From: Hydractinia symbiolongicarpus
Taxonomy: Eukaryota; Cnidaria; Hydrozoa; Anthoathecata; Hydractiniidae
Reading direction: 5' to 3'
Length of the DNA: 62,000 nucleotides
Assembly: GCF_029227915.1 (NCBI RefSeq)
Contig: NC_079885.1
Location: 9,785,001 to 9,847,000 of the forward strand
Made by a program: the position numbers and the translations under genes
Shown: positions 46,501-56,589 of the stretch, piece after piece
How the letters are laid out: every line of letters starts with the position of its first letter
How positions within the stretch are numbered: position 1 is the first letter of the stretch
The notes under the pieces: model-generated
What the model saw: the letters and a program-made list of their open reading frames with translations, nothing else
What the model was told of the DNA's origin: nothing
Databases searched by the model: none

Positions 46501-48656
46501 CCAAGCTCTAGATGGTGTCAGTTCTCTGAGTTTTCACTTCAATAGACAGCATGTTTTTGTAATTATACTAAGTGTCTTTTATTTGATATAATGTATACTT
46601 TTCATGATTACAGGTATCATATGAACACTTACAGACCCCAGTAAAAGCTAGAATAGAATTGATTGGACAAGTAAGATATGTTTTACTTGACTTCTTTTAT
46701 CCTCTTCTTAATATTTACGGGTGCACATTAGTCAGTAACGTCAAAAAATTTGGTAAAGTTGTCAAAAGGGAAATGGCCAAGTTTTGATCTGGCCAGGACA
46801 AAAAGCATTTGAAATTTTTTCAGGTTAATTAATGATTGTAATTGACAATTTGTTCAGAAAAAAACAAGGAAATTTAAAGGAAGTTTTGTGACCTCGTTTG
46901 GATAAAAGTATTTGTTGTTGGTGTGCTAAAAACGTTTGCTATTTTTTTTTTTTTTTGGGGGGGGGTCCTGGTGAGAATATATTAAGAAAATTTGGAGGTT
47001 GTAAAAAAATGTGACCTGAACTTTGATTACAGGGCTCATGCACAGATGCAAAATATTCCAGTCCAAACACATCTCGTAAACAGGTTGGTACAGCGAGGCC
47101 AATTTTAATGGATCCCAAACGGAATAACGAAAGGTTTGTTGAAATTTATTGCCATAAATTTCTTAACATAGCCAATATACCCTTGCTGTATGGGGATAAT
47201 AAAGAACTGATTAATTTTTGTTTTGTTTTTTAATCCTGTATGTATTTTTTAAAACTAAAGCTCTTGTTAACCTATGCTTGAGCAGAAGTGAAAGATTTTT
47301 CTTCTCGTTGTTCACAATTTGGAGCTGTATAGTAATAGATTTAAAATTTGGCCAATCAAGCTGTCATTATTATAACCATCAATGCCATCTTATTATGTTG
47401 CTTAGGTACGAATCATACGAACCGCCTGATAAGAAGATGGATGCAAAGAAGGGCCATGTGTTTATCAAAGATGATTGTTTGAAATTTCCTGCTACCAAAG
47501 TTGGAGAACGCTCTGAGTTGAAATTTAGACTGTGCAACGATAGTAGTGAGGTTCAAAAGGTACAATTTATTTGCTTGACTGTGCCAAATATTGTGAGACT
47601 TCTTTTGCACAGTGTGGTGGACACACGTCATTACAAAGTATCGAATTTCGTATGTACTGGGAGATCATTGTAAACAGCTATTAAAAAAAATCACGAAGAA
47701 GACATGGATTTTTTTAATCATTTGTTTCTTTGACTTGCATACCAATACATTCGCAAAATATTATTGATTTTTATAATATTAGAAATAACTTTACTGCATT
47801 CGACAGTGTCTGTTATACAAAGTCATGGAATAACTTTTAATATTTCAGTTTATAGGCACTTACATTCATATTAATGATAATACCAAAAATGGTATAGAAT
47901 AAAATATGATCACAAAATATTCTGAACAGAACATATTTTGTTTGCACTTGTGTTTTTAACAATTTTTTAACTTCTTTTTTTAACTTTTCCCAATGTCCGA
48001 TTTCTGTTGTATTTCTATTGTATACACCCTATTCATTTTTCACATTCTACTTTTAGGTTCGAATCTCAGGTTTTCGTTCTCCATTCTCAGTAATTCAAAA
48101 ACATGCTCGACTCTCTATCAGGTAGGGTATTTAATGTGTTTAGAATGATCAGGAGATAGATTTTATATATACTTGACGTTCGCTAATGCAAAACGAAAGA
48201 AAACAAAATATTTTTACGAATAAACGATTTTCGAGTTGAGCAACAATGGAAACATAATAGTTTTATCAAGCAAGGGGTCAAGAAACTTGTTCTAAATATC
48301 AGATGTTTGGATTATCTTTTCTCTATTGTATGTACTACAGCTACAATTGAAATGTTATCTTGTTCCATATTTTAATCGTCTCAAAGTAAAAATGTTCAGT
48401 TTAAAAATAAAACTAGCAAATAACTAACAATTTTCTCATTTAAAAATATGTAGTCACTGTTTAGCAATTAATTTAATTTCTTCCACGTTGAAAGACTTTA
48501 TATTTTTTTGCTAGACCGAAAAGCTATGTTCGTGTACCTGTTTATTACTCCCCAACAGCGAAATTGGATGAAGTTTCTGAAGGCTTGTTAATAATAAGTC
48601 CAGAGAGTGGAGAGACATTGTGTGTAAAGCTTGTTGGGGAAAGCGAGTCAAGTTAA
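19510..48656 (+). CDS. CEP192: Centrosomal protein 192 (Spd-2 homologue), 36 coding exons
   Basis: CEP192/Spd-2 is the pericentriolar scaffold that recruits PLK4, Aurora A and PLK1 for centriole duplication and mitotic centrosome maturation. I joined 36 exons with GT/AG borders. Every phase matches its neighbour and the total is 6,879 nt, giving 2,292 aa plus TAA; the human protein is about 2,540 aa. The second half is clearly homologous to vertebrate CEP192, with motifs such as LKNAGNISLQLESK, IPLSGYGGASNL, LRNSGSRAAFVSL, APPYFKEQ, FLPRDGGVYSQFWDFE and a final PFSVIQKHARLSI block. The N-terminal half is acidic, low-complexity and poorly conserved, as is usual in this family. The start codon is the first ATG of the open first exon after an acceptor. 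A poly(A) signal lies 296 nt past the stop. Identity is near certain. Individual N-terminal borders are predictions from sequence alone. Confidence 0.9.
19919..19942. repeat. (TA)n microsatellite
   Basis: An uninterrupted TA run in CEP192 intron 1. Confidence 0.9.
20390..20473. mobile_element. 84-bp inverted-repeat MITE in CEP192 intron 1
   Basis: GGGGGAGCAATTATTGGCTC at the left is inverted at the right as GAGCAAGAGCAATTGCTCTC plus CCC, with small offsets. About 60 bp downstream (20533-20554) there is also an inverted end of the AACCTCGATCCCAG family. Confidence 0.55.
22812..23786. mobile_element. 975-bp TIR element in CEP192 intron 2
   Basis: The outer ends are ACAATTGTGATGCTCTCTA, then (T)GAAAAT, and exactly inverted at the right. 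Subterminal DNA on both sides is dense in AATACGAAATTCGTATTT-type palindromes, in longer arrays at the right (23535-23755). The centre has an imperfect TCGTATTATAAAACGA-type region and the tandem repeat at 23284-23440. The palindromic CAATTG may be target duplication or part of the end. It has no coding capacity, so it is a non-autonomous DNA transposon. Confidence 0.75.
23284..23440. repeat. Three ~60-bp tandem repeats inside the intron-2 element
   Basis: Copies begin AAAGTTGCCGTATTTCATTC, AAAGTTGCCGTATTTCATTC and AAGGTTGCAGTGTATCATTC. Each is followed by TAAAAT.ACGAGAAAA-like DNA and CTGTG(G/A)AG(C)T. Confidence 0.7.
27437..27745 (+). mobile_element. tRNA-derived SINE in CEP192 intron 4
   Basis: The head has the layout of a tRNA gene: a GCCTTGTGGAAGAGC D-arm/A-box region and a downstream B box (GGTTCAAACC, 27495-27504) in GGGTTCAAACCCCGGCC. 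About 200 bp of unrelated body follows (containing GCTTAGCACTGAGCATGAGA). It ends in TAAATAATTTTAATAATAAT. A Pol III promoter head, a body and a simple-repeat tail define a SINE. The 5' acceptor stem is poor, so it is not a functional tRNA. Short ORFs on both strands here are chance. Confidence 0.75.
31139..31282. mobile_element. 144-bp MITE in CEP192 intron 11
   Basis: ACGGTGTGTGGAAATTTTTT, then ATT, is inverted at the right end (AATAAAGAAAATCCACACAC, then CGT), with arms of about 25 bp. The interior has no recognisable content. The small minus-strand ORFs here come from the element. Confidence 0.7.
32157..32282 (-). mobile_element. 126-bp mini-Helitron in CEP192 intron 11
   Basis: On the minus strand it runs from TTTATATTATAATAC (TC start changed to TT, preceded by host A) to the hairpin CCCGTGGATT, TAT, CCACGGG, then TGAACGACTAG followed by T. 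It shares the CGTAT..C(G/A)TCTGTCTGT segment with 14700-14841, so it is the same family in opposite orientation. It is antisense to CEP192. Confidence 0.75.
34668..35017 (+). repeat. ~173-bp tandem duplication creating CEP192 exons 16 and 17
   Basis: Copy A (from 34668) and copy B (from 34841) each contain a donor-like GCAAC.AGTA.GTTGCTG, then AACAGTGATATATATTC, TTATACTTTTTATCT, GCAGTTCTCCTTGTTATTGT, and a 60-nt exon starting ATTTT. The two exons are both phase 1-1 and encode DFSLGQFAGWKIYSLSTSAT and DFGLDASAGWKIESFNTSQH (11 of 20 identical). Both have valid splice sites, so both can be included without a frame change. Confidence 0.88.
36468..37922 (+). other. CEP192: CEP192 exon 20: 485-codon central exon
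   Basis: This is the largest exon, in phase 0 at both ends, with acceptor TTTACAG and donor GAG|GTAAGT. It encodes residues 732-1216. It has a basic cluster (QKKKKRQ, about residue 813) and a helix-like conserved block (GMTKAQIVELAKCISSMTGT, about residues 897-916). A long His/Gln/Ser-rich linker follows. From about residue 1172 it begins the first Spd-2-type immunoglobulin-like fold (FPKEVAFDVCCVETTLSKVV), which resembles the start of the vertebrate CEP192 PapD/ASH array. Confidence 0.85.
41511..41546. repeat. (AAT)n microsatellite in CEP192 intron 24
   Basis: About ten ATA/AAT triplets with one AGT interruption. The Asn/Tyr-run ORFs over it on both strands are artefacts. Confidence 0.9.
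46060..46105. repeat. (TTTA)n tract in CEP192 intron 29
   Basis: A tetranucleotide run that ends in the polypyrimidine tract just before the exon 30 acceptor (TTTTTCAG, exon starts 46143). Length changes could affect that splice site. Confidence 0.85.
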
Positions 48657-50591
48657 CTCTCACTTAGAAAGATTCAAAGACTATTTAATCATGGAGGCAA
48701 ACACAAAGATTGGCTACCTTTCAAACTCTGTAGTGTTCCATTTGAAGTTAGCAAGATTGGTTAAATGAGATGCCATAGTGATGAAATACTTTCGACAACC
48801 CTAAAATTATACCACCATTATGAAGTACCTGATGTTTCTCCAGTTGGCCGTTTGTACTGGAATATTTCTTGCTGATATTAATGCAATATACATTTTCCTG
48901 TTTCTGTTTAATTACATTGTAATATTATATTTCGTTGTATATGTTGCAAAAAATAAATTATTTTACATGTAAATTTCAGTTAGGATGAATTGAATAATTA
49001 TATAATAATTTTTCTGCATTTTCAAATTTTGCTGTGTTATTTCTTGACACATATTGAAATCAATTTTTAAGCCTGTGTTTTTAAATGTTTGCTCAAAATG
49101 TCTTTGCATCTTTTGTATACTCTAACTGTAACGGTTCTTGTTATAAGAATCTTTAAGATAAAAATTTTAATCAATTACCTAGGTACCATATTTCACTTCA
49201 ATTTCTTATCCTACAAACTGACATTGTATTTTCCTGGTGTCGTAAAAAGAAGCCTTTACAATGCCAATCCCAGTCTTCGAAAATTCACAAGAATTATTCA
49301 GAGCTCAAAATTCGCTTTTAATAAATGAACAGGCTTCACCAAGAACAGCCGAGGGTAGTTTTTTTTAACATAATCAAGTGGGACTCTAGATGCATCTGTT
49401 TACCTCAGGAAAGGATTATTTACATGTATGCAGGGCTATATAATGCCATCTGATTGCTTGAAACGGTTGGTCAACAAATTCTTGATCTAGCCTTTTTTTT
49501 TGAAGTCTACTTTACTTGAGCTCAATATCGTATTCATAATCATAAAATATTTTAATAAAAATTATGTTTTTGTGTGGTTCAGCTTGGAAGTAATTTTTTT
49601 AAAAAAAATATAATGTTCCTAAAAATATTTGTATATAAATTGTTCACCTTTTATTTATACGTACTTGTAAATATATTTTCTTATCCATTTAATGTTCTGG
49701 ATTATTTTGTAATTTTCTCTCTAATACCCTGTCTATTCTTAACATCTATGTGTTTTTATAAGCAACCGTTTTGTAGCCAACTTTAGTACTAGACCGTTTT
49801 AAAAGATATTTGAAACTAGAAAAAATGATAGTTTGATATAAGAAACTATCGAAAAAAGAAAGGATCAGTTTTCGTAATTATTAGGTGGTAATTATTGAGA
49901 CCCTAGAAAAACTTCAATTTTAAAATAAAGTGAAAACAGAAATTGAACCTGATCTACACTCACATCCACATCTGTCTTAAAAAAAACAATTTTGTTAAGA
50001 AACCCATAACTACGCATTTTGTTTATAAGCGACTTACCTTTGAACTTGGTACTTGAGTTGTTAAAAATTAAATTAAATTTGATAAAAACGTCGCTTAACA
50101 GAAAATGATAAAATTTCTAGATTATTAAGACTGCCATATATGACTTGATTTTGATTTAGTATCAATTTTCATTACATAATACCTAGACTAAATAGATATT
50201 CCGTTCAAAATCAGGAAAAAGAAGTTGTTTTATACGTAGCAATGTAAAAAAATGCATCTCAAATAAGTCAAAGGTTCTGCACATTGTCAAAATGTAATTT
50301 ATTTGAACTCTTCGAGTATAGCAATAATTTTTTTGCTTTCTCAACTTTAGAATCTCACAATTTAAAATCACTCCAAATGTTCTCAATTTATTTATCAAAA
50401 TATTCTTAAATCTCGATTTTTTTTTGGGTAAAAATACTGTATCTGAAAAAAAGGTTCAAAATTTTCATTAAAAAAGTCTTCAAAATCTAAAATTTGACTG
50501 ACGAAATAAACTAATAAATAATTGCTTGTACAATGTTACTTTATTCGCTCCTAATCCTCATTTTCCTGTTTCAACCGTAGCGTAGAACAAA
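48657..50591. other. CEP192 3' UTR and CEP192-AIFM2 intergenic spacer
   Basis: Apart from the 3' UTR and the poly(A) signal, this 1.9-kb AT-rich spacer has no recognised gene. ORFs such as 49089-49328 and 49574-49786 are Leu/Phe/Ile-rich, AT-driven frames. The AIFM2 promoter should lie in the right part, but no clear core element can be named. Confidence 0.5.
48952..48957 (+). terminator. Poly(A) signal AATAAA of CEP192
   Basis: The first canonical AATAAA after the CEP192 stop codon, 296 nt downstream. It implies a 3' UTR of roughly 320 nt. Confidence 0.65.
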
Positions 50592-53500
50592 ATGTCTTGT
50601 GTGATTGTTGGAGCTGGTATAGCTGGTACGACGTTAGCTTTAAAACTTCTAGCAAAGAAGAGACCTTTCACACTAATCAATCAGACGGAGAATTTTCATC
50701 TCAATTTTGCATCCGTACGAGCTATCGCAGTGCCAGGTAAATCAATTTTCGCAAACGTTCGCAAAATTCGATAATTTTTAATGAATTTTATCTGTTTTGA
50801 AACTTAGTAGTGCACATTATCATCATATTGTAGAATTCAATTTGTTTTCTATCGTCAATTTATCCATGAGCATTTGCGCCAGCTGAACACAATTGTTTTG
50901 AGTTTTCATGGAATATGGATATTTCTATCTTCTTTTTCATCGTTTTTGTGTTGTCTTCTTTTCCTCATAGTTGTCTTATATTTTGTCAAATGGTTTTAAG
51001 TCTTACACTCTGAAGCATTTTTTCGAAAAACTGAAAATATCTATGGTTTTGTTATCGACAATCTTTCGTCTTGAAAGCCAGTGTATGGTCACCTGCTACT
51101 TCAATGTTAGTGAACTTAAAGGGGCTACGAACCGGTTAAAATGCTCACATTCCGTATATCCCGCGCACATATTAAAAATCCGGCAAACGCGTTTCGCGCA
51201 ATGAACAGACCAGCGTACTTTGCATAGTATATTACAAAGAAATATTTCAGCAAGACTCATTCTGGATGAAAACATGACCAAGGCTGGAGAAGATAAAAAT
51301 TCTAGATATATCTATATGTTTGAGTCTGTAAATACATACATGCCAAAAAAATAGCCATTTTTGTTTTTCGACGCTATCAGTTCGACTTTCGTGTAAGTCA
51401 CTAAAGTCGAAAACCAACAGCCGTTCCGTAGCCCCTTTAAGCAGTGCCGGATAAAAAATTCTCTTTTAAATTGGTCTCTATTTTGATGTCTCAAAGTTAG
51501 GTGGTGATTAATTATGGCTAATAGATGGCATTTCAGTATAGCCAATTGGCGTACTCTGGAGTCTATTGGTTAAAGTCTTTCTTATTTTTTTTCTAGTTAT
51601 TTCTTTATTAAAAATGAAATTACAAAAGAATTTGGCAATAAAACTACTCACAAATTGTTTTTTAAAGGATGGGCAGAGAAATCGTTAATACCTTTGACCA
51701 CGTTTGGTGATTCGTTTAAAAAAGGAAAAGTTGTTAAGATTTTGCCAGGAGAGGCTGATGGGAAAGTTGTATTAGCGTCTGGAGACGAAGTTGATTATCA
51801 ATACTTAGTGTTAGCGACTGGCACCACACACAAATGGCCTGTCAAATTGATTGGAATGGAAAAAGAAGAAGCGTTTAATGGCTACAAAGATTTGGTTGAA
51901 AGGGTTAGTGTTGATCTTAAAAACATTTTAAACCCGGTAACTTTGAAAACCTTAAAATGTTTTCTTAAGGATTTCTGCGTAAATGTTGGACAATGGCATT
52001 TTTTGTTCTTTTCTTTTGTCTATGTAACTAAGGAACTTCATATCAAGGCCAAAATTATACCGAAACACCTTAGAAAACCTTGTGTTAAAGAATTTACCAG
52101 ACATTTTTACAATTTTAATGTTTTGGACTAACCCCTTGCTTTCTCATTGTCAGGTGTATGAGAAAAGTTTTATATTACCTTATTTGCAAAAAAAATAAAT
52201 AAAATGAAATAATAAAAAAAAATCAGAAGAAACTGAAGAAATTTTGGCTCAGTAACTAATGCTTGACTAAAATCTTTTCTCGATCAACTATTTTTACCAG
52301 CTGTATTTTTTTACTGATTTTTCTTTTTTCATTTTTTTACTGCATTAATAACCAAAAAATTTCTTTAAAAGTACGAGGATACAAATAATATATAAAATTT
52401 AAGTTTATACCTTGATTATTGTTTATATATTATTAGGTATGATTTTTATTATCCATTTTATACCGAAAGTGAAAAAAATATTTTCATTAATTTTTCTAGA
52501 TATTGATTGAGAAAAAGTGCCTATGTTTAGTCAGTAAAAAGGAACGAGTAATTAAAATAAATTAATTATTACCAACCTTTTTTACTAATAACGTACGAAA
52601 ACATTAGTCTATTTTAAAATTCACAAACAATCAGGAATTGTCACAAAGGATAGAACATTCTTTTTCACGCCAAATTTTCGGGAATGTCAGTATTAGTTAA
52701 AATTACTGCTGGCCAAATTTGGTTAATTCCCATTTCAAAAATCGTGTGCTTGACAATTAAAATCCACGGAACTAAAATTCCTTGGCAGTGCAATTCTGAA
52801 AGTTAAAATTTTTACGTCACAAACATCACGTCAGATCAACGAGAACGTGCGACTTATTTTGACGTTTCAATTTCAGGTTAAGAACGCTAAAAAGGTTGTT
52901 GTGGTAGGTGGTGGTGCAACGGGCGTGGAAACAGTAGCCGAAATCAAAACTGTTTATCCAGATAAAGAGGTCACTTTGATTCACGCCACTGATCATCTTG
53001 TCACTGACAAATTGACTGAGCGAAGTCAACAAAAACTACAAGATATTATGAAGAATGAATTCAAAGCCAATCTACTTTTAGGTAAGTGCGTCCACTACTT
53101 TTCCAGAATCATCTTTAATGTTTTTTGAAACTGATTTTGACAATGACATTTACAAGACAGCCGTTGCTGTTGTATAAAAAATTACGGTCATTGTGATACG
53201 TCGCTGCGATTCTATGTCAACTGAACGAAATATTAATTTCAATTCTTTAAAAACAGCTTATTGGTGCTGTTCCTGTATAATAGGCCTATACTCACTAACG
53301 GATAAAGTTAACTTGCAATTGAAATTTCATGTCTAAAACACTAGTCTATTTGCCATGGAACAGTTTTCTCTTTATTAATGTGTTTCAAAATAGTGATTAA
53401 CTTTGAGCGTCGGACTAGCAGATTTGGAAGATTTTTATTAAAGCCTGAGGGATCCAATTTGCAAAAACTCTCCAACAATTGCTTTGAATTTGCCTTGCAT

Positions 53501-55050
53501 TTACCTTTTTAAAATATCTAAGTTCTTTTCAAGGCGAGTGTTAAACCGAGTTTTATCGTAATTAAGTTCATTAGCACGCATCTTCGGACATTTTGTGACG
53601 CTAAGATGCAAGCAAGGAGGTTTAAGAACTTAAACCTCCTTGGTGCAAGCTGCTTGTAATCATTTTGTGAAAACGGTTAGGTGTAAAAATCACTTAGTTT
53701 ATTGAATGGATGAGCGGGGAAAAAATCACTGTATTTGAAAACTAGGGTCATGCTACTATAGAAATTTGTATCTATTTTTTATCGTTCCACACAGGTTATC
53801 CTAAATTTTGTTTTATTTTAGGTGAAAAGGTTGAAAACTTAAACGATCTTTCAGAAACAGGTCCAGGCACAGTGGTAACAAACAAGGGAACGTCAATAGA
53901 AGCAGATGTGTTGTTCAAATTTGTTGGATTGAAAGTGAACAACGATGCTTACAAAGATTCGTTGAGTAAGTACATCTCATGTTGAATCATATTATCACTG
54001 AAACTTTCGTTAAGTAAGTAAACCCATGCTGAATCGTATTTAACTGAGAATATGTGAGAATTTGTGTTACTTTATGTGAGAATTTGTGTTACTTTTTTAA
54101 TCGCTCACAAGCTCTTAATTTAGTAAAAGTAGTTTTTAAGCAATTTCCAAATGCGAAAGTAATAGCTTCAATATTTTTCAAAAAAAAAGAAAATTTCAGT
54201 TATGACCGTTCCTCACCACATGTAGCCAACATTACCTTCATGATTTTATCTTGTTTTTTACTTGCCTAAAAGAACTTATTCTAACCACAAAGCTAAAAAT
54301 TTGGTAAAGTATTTCCAGTTTAGTATGATAAGGAAATTGGAACAAAATTGCAAATTTGCGAATTTGAAGCTATTGAAAATAAATAAGTTCACGTAAAGGA
54401 CTTAAACATTTGATTTCAAGGTTCTGCTGTGGATGAGAAAGGTGCTTTAAAAGTTGACAACTGTCTTCGCGTGGAAGGGTTTAAGAACATTTACGCGATT
54501 GGTGATTGTACGAACATTGATGAACCAAAACTTGCAATGTATGCGATCAAGCAAGGTGAAACGATGGCAACGTCTATATTAAACATGGATAAGGGAAAGC
54601 CCGAGGCTACATATAAACCAGGTAGGGAGAATTTTTCTTACTAGTTACATAAAGCATATTTGTGTATTTCTACATGGCTTGTTGGGTTGGGTTGGGTTGG
54701 CTGTTTTACGTGAAAAAGGGAATAAATCGGTTGGAAAGGATGAATGCTACAAATTGTCGTTGTGTACATAAATATGTAACTTAATGAGATTTAGTAATTT
54801 ATAAGGCTTTTTCTGTATTCATATTCCTATTTCCTTATTCAAAAATTTGTGTCAAATAACTGGGTTTCTTCTTTTATTTTGCATTTTAGACAGCGCACCA
54901 ATCCTAACAGCCTTCTCGCTTGGTCCAAATAATGGTTTTGCTCGAACGAAAGGCGATTGGAAGATGCCGGTTTTCTTAGTGAAGAAAATCAAATCTACTA
55001 ATCTTTTTACTGATAAGTGGTGGAAAGATTTAAACCAGGAATGTCCATAA
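50592..55050 (+). CDS. AIFM2: Ferroptosis suppressor protein 1 (AIFM2), six exons
   Basis: FSP1 is an NAD(P)H:quinone oxidoreductase with FAD. It reduces CoQ10 and vitamin K at membranes to stop lipid peroxidation. Exons: 50592-50736, 51668-51903, 52877-53081, 53822-53965, 54421-54621, 54890-55050. Phases agree; 1,092 nt give 363 aa (human 373). Seen: an FAD-binding GAGIAG (residues 7-12), the LVLATGTT strand, an NAD(P)H-binding VVVVGGGATGVE (134-145), EIKTVYPDKEVTLIH, the C-terminal FAD motif YAIGDC (268-273) and the tail DKWWKDLNQECP. The start is fixed by an in-frame TAG three codons upstream (50583-50585). The N-terminus is MSCVIVGAG, so the Gly2 that is myristoylated in vertebrate FSP1 is absent. 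Exon 2's acceptor (TTTTTTAAAG) is unusual but is the one that keeps frame and alignment. Confidence 0.92.
51115..51441. mobile_element. TTAA-flanked MITE in AIFM2 intron 1 (piggyBac-like)
   Basis: Both ends read TTAA, then AGGGGCTACG, then (A/G)A(C/A)CGG in inverted orientation (left from 51116, right to 51440). TTAA target duplication is the signature of piggyBac transposons, and the AGGGGCTACG ends support a non-autonomous relative. No transposase fragment is present. Small ORFs on both strands are chance. Confidence 0.7.
53613..53642. repeat. Perfect hairpin, CAAGGAGGTTTAAG family, in AIFM2 intron 3
   Basis: CAAGGAGGTTTAAG (53613-53626) and CTTAAACCTCCTTG (53629-53642) are perfectly paired with a 2-nt loop. 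This is the same family as 6880-6917. Confidence 0.85.
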
Positions 55051-56589
55051 ATTATAAAAAGAATATCCTTTAGCACGTTTTTGTTTTGTTTTCTTTTTCT
55101 TCTCTTTCTTATCTACCAGCTGCCTTCTAAAAGATTGATTTTTATTGTTGTTGATGACTTGTCACTTTTCTATTTATTACCAGTGATTTTATTTTCTCTC
55201 CCTCGTTCTCACAAGACGTGACTGATGTTTCACAGCCAACGTTATTAGAAACAAAGTTTTTGGAGTAATATAAGAGGTTTGGTGGAGTACACCTTTTCTA
55301 TTTATTTTTGAAACATTGCTAAATACGTTTGTTCAAAGCCTTAATTTTCGCCTAGGTTTTAAACCGAGATCTAGTATAGCGTAAAAGTTAGATTGTTTTG
55401 AAGATACGATTTATTTTTGCAGGAACTAATTTTCGCGAAGTTGGTAAGTACTAATATTTTGCTAGACTTATAGAATTGGAAGACATTTGTTCAAAAGCTG
55501 TTATGTAGGAGACACAAAATAAAGACTGCTTAAGTCAATATTTACATATATGTTATGTAGAACTAGGTAAATTAGAAGAAGCAAAAATTGTCTAAAAATT
55601 TTTCTAAAAGAAAAGAATATTCAAATTTCGGGAAACCAATTTTCACGAAATTAACAAAACTCGATAAACTCGCGAATATTAATTTTCGCAAAATTTAACT
55701 CCCTTAAGTTACTATCTGCGAATCGCAACAAATTTGATGTTTTGGCTGAAAACGTTGGTCACGCATACTAAATAATTTACTTTCTTCACGCATGGGTTTT
55801 TATAATGGTTTCTTCACAATAATTTTTATATATTGTATCCATATTTATTTGATTATAATCTAGCGCATATTTATAGGTTTTTATCTTTATTAGCACACAC
55901 AGCCCAGATTAGATGGCATTCCTCGCTTTCATTCATCGGCGTAATTAAGCTCACATTTAAGTTGGAAAAAATCGAGGCGATAAAGTTTTTCGACTCGCTT
56001 GTTCCAAGCGTAAATGTGAAGTTTTGTACCAGTGAATCGCGATGAACCGAGTAATGTCAGACCCTTACTGTGTTATTCATTTTTATGCATGTATAGGAAA
56101 TTGTTTAGTCAATAATATATGTTCGCAACTCACGGTCCTGATGTTTTGGGGGAATGTGTGAAGTTGTTACTTTTGCTTTGTTTCTTTGTACTTGCTTTGA
56201 CAGGAGAGATCGGCTTCACGCGTCTGAACAGAACGTAAGATAGAATAAAACTACAGTAGTGGAAACTCTCTGGTGGCAGATAAATGTATAAAAACAGGTC
56301 TGTGTCTTTTTATCTTTATACTGGAAAAAATAAAAATAGTGCTTTAAATTTTGTCAATTCATTTTTTTCTTTTTTTTTTCTTTTTTAATTTTTGAAAACA
56401 CCCAAATTTGACAAAAAAGGTCCAAACAATAGTGGTTAAAAGTCCTTGCTGGTTAGAAAGGCGTTTTGAAGCAACGCATTTTTTTACGTCACTAAAACAG
56501 TTTCATTTCGCTTTGAAATTTGTCTGCTTTGGATACAGCAGTTATTCCGTAACTGTGGGCAATATACACAAACCACGCATGACAACTAA
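55051..56589. other. AIFM2 3' UTR and intergenic spacer
   Basis: This stretch contains the AIFM2 3' UTR and TTTTCGCGAA/AATTTTCGC-type dispersed words (55430-55440, 55625-55695). An open frame at 55833-56045 (+) has no recognisable domain. No gene is supported. Confidence 0.4.
55518..55523 (+). terminator. Poly(A) signal AATAAA of AIFM2
   Basis: A canonical AATAAA 468 nt after the AIFM2 stop. No earlier exact match was noticed, so it is the likely signal. Confidence 0.5.

Larger units (their letters stand above)
39300..48656 (+). other. CEP192: CEP192 exons 21-36: ASH/PapD-like Ig-fold array
   Basis: Exons: 39300-39647, 40026-40209, 40678-40826, 41010-41218, 41923-42512, 42673-42877, 44051-44334, 44944-45254, 45859-46054, 46143-46318, 46403-46462, 46614-46670, 47033-47133, 47406-47559, 48057-48121, 48515-48656. 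They encode residues 1217-2292, a chain of ASH (ASPM/SPD-2/Hydin) and related beta-sandwich domains found in centrosome and cilium proteins. The best preserved are in exon 24 (KNAGNISLQL), exon 25 (GVPIGQSKQQRLILRNNSE; IPLSGYGGASNL near residue 1651), exon 28 (VYPEQIILSSSE), exons 30-31 and exon 34 (FPATKVGERSELKFRL). Exon 29 must use the donor GGCAG|GTATTT at 46054, not the GT at 46039, because only that keeps phase with exon 30. Confidence 0.88.

Noticed and set aside
55833-56045. 70-codon ORF downstream of AIFM2
   Set aside because: The sequence is not recognised, it sits among dispersed TTTTCGCGAA-type repeats and it has no supporting signals.
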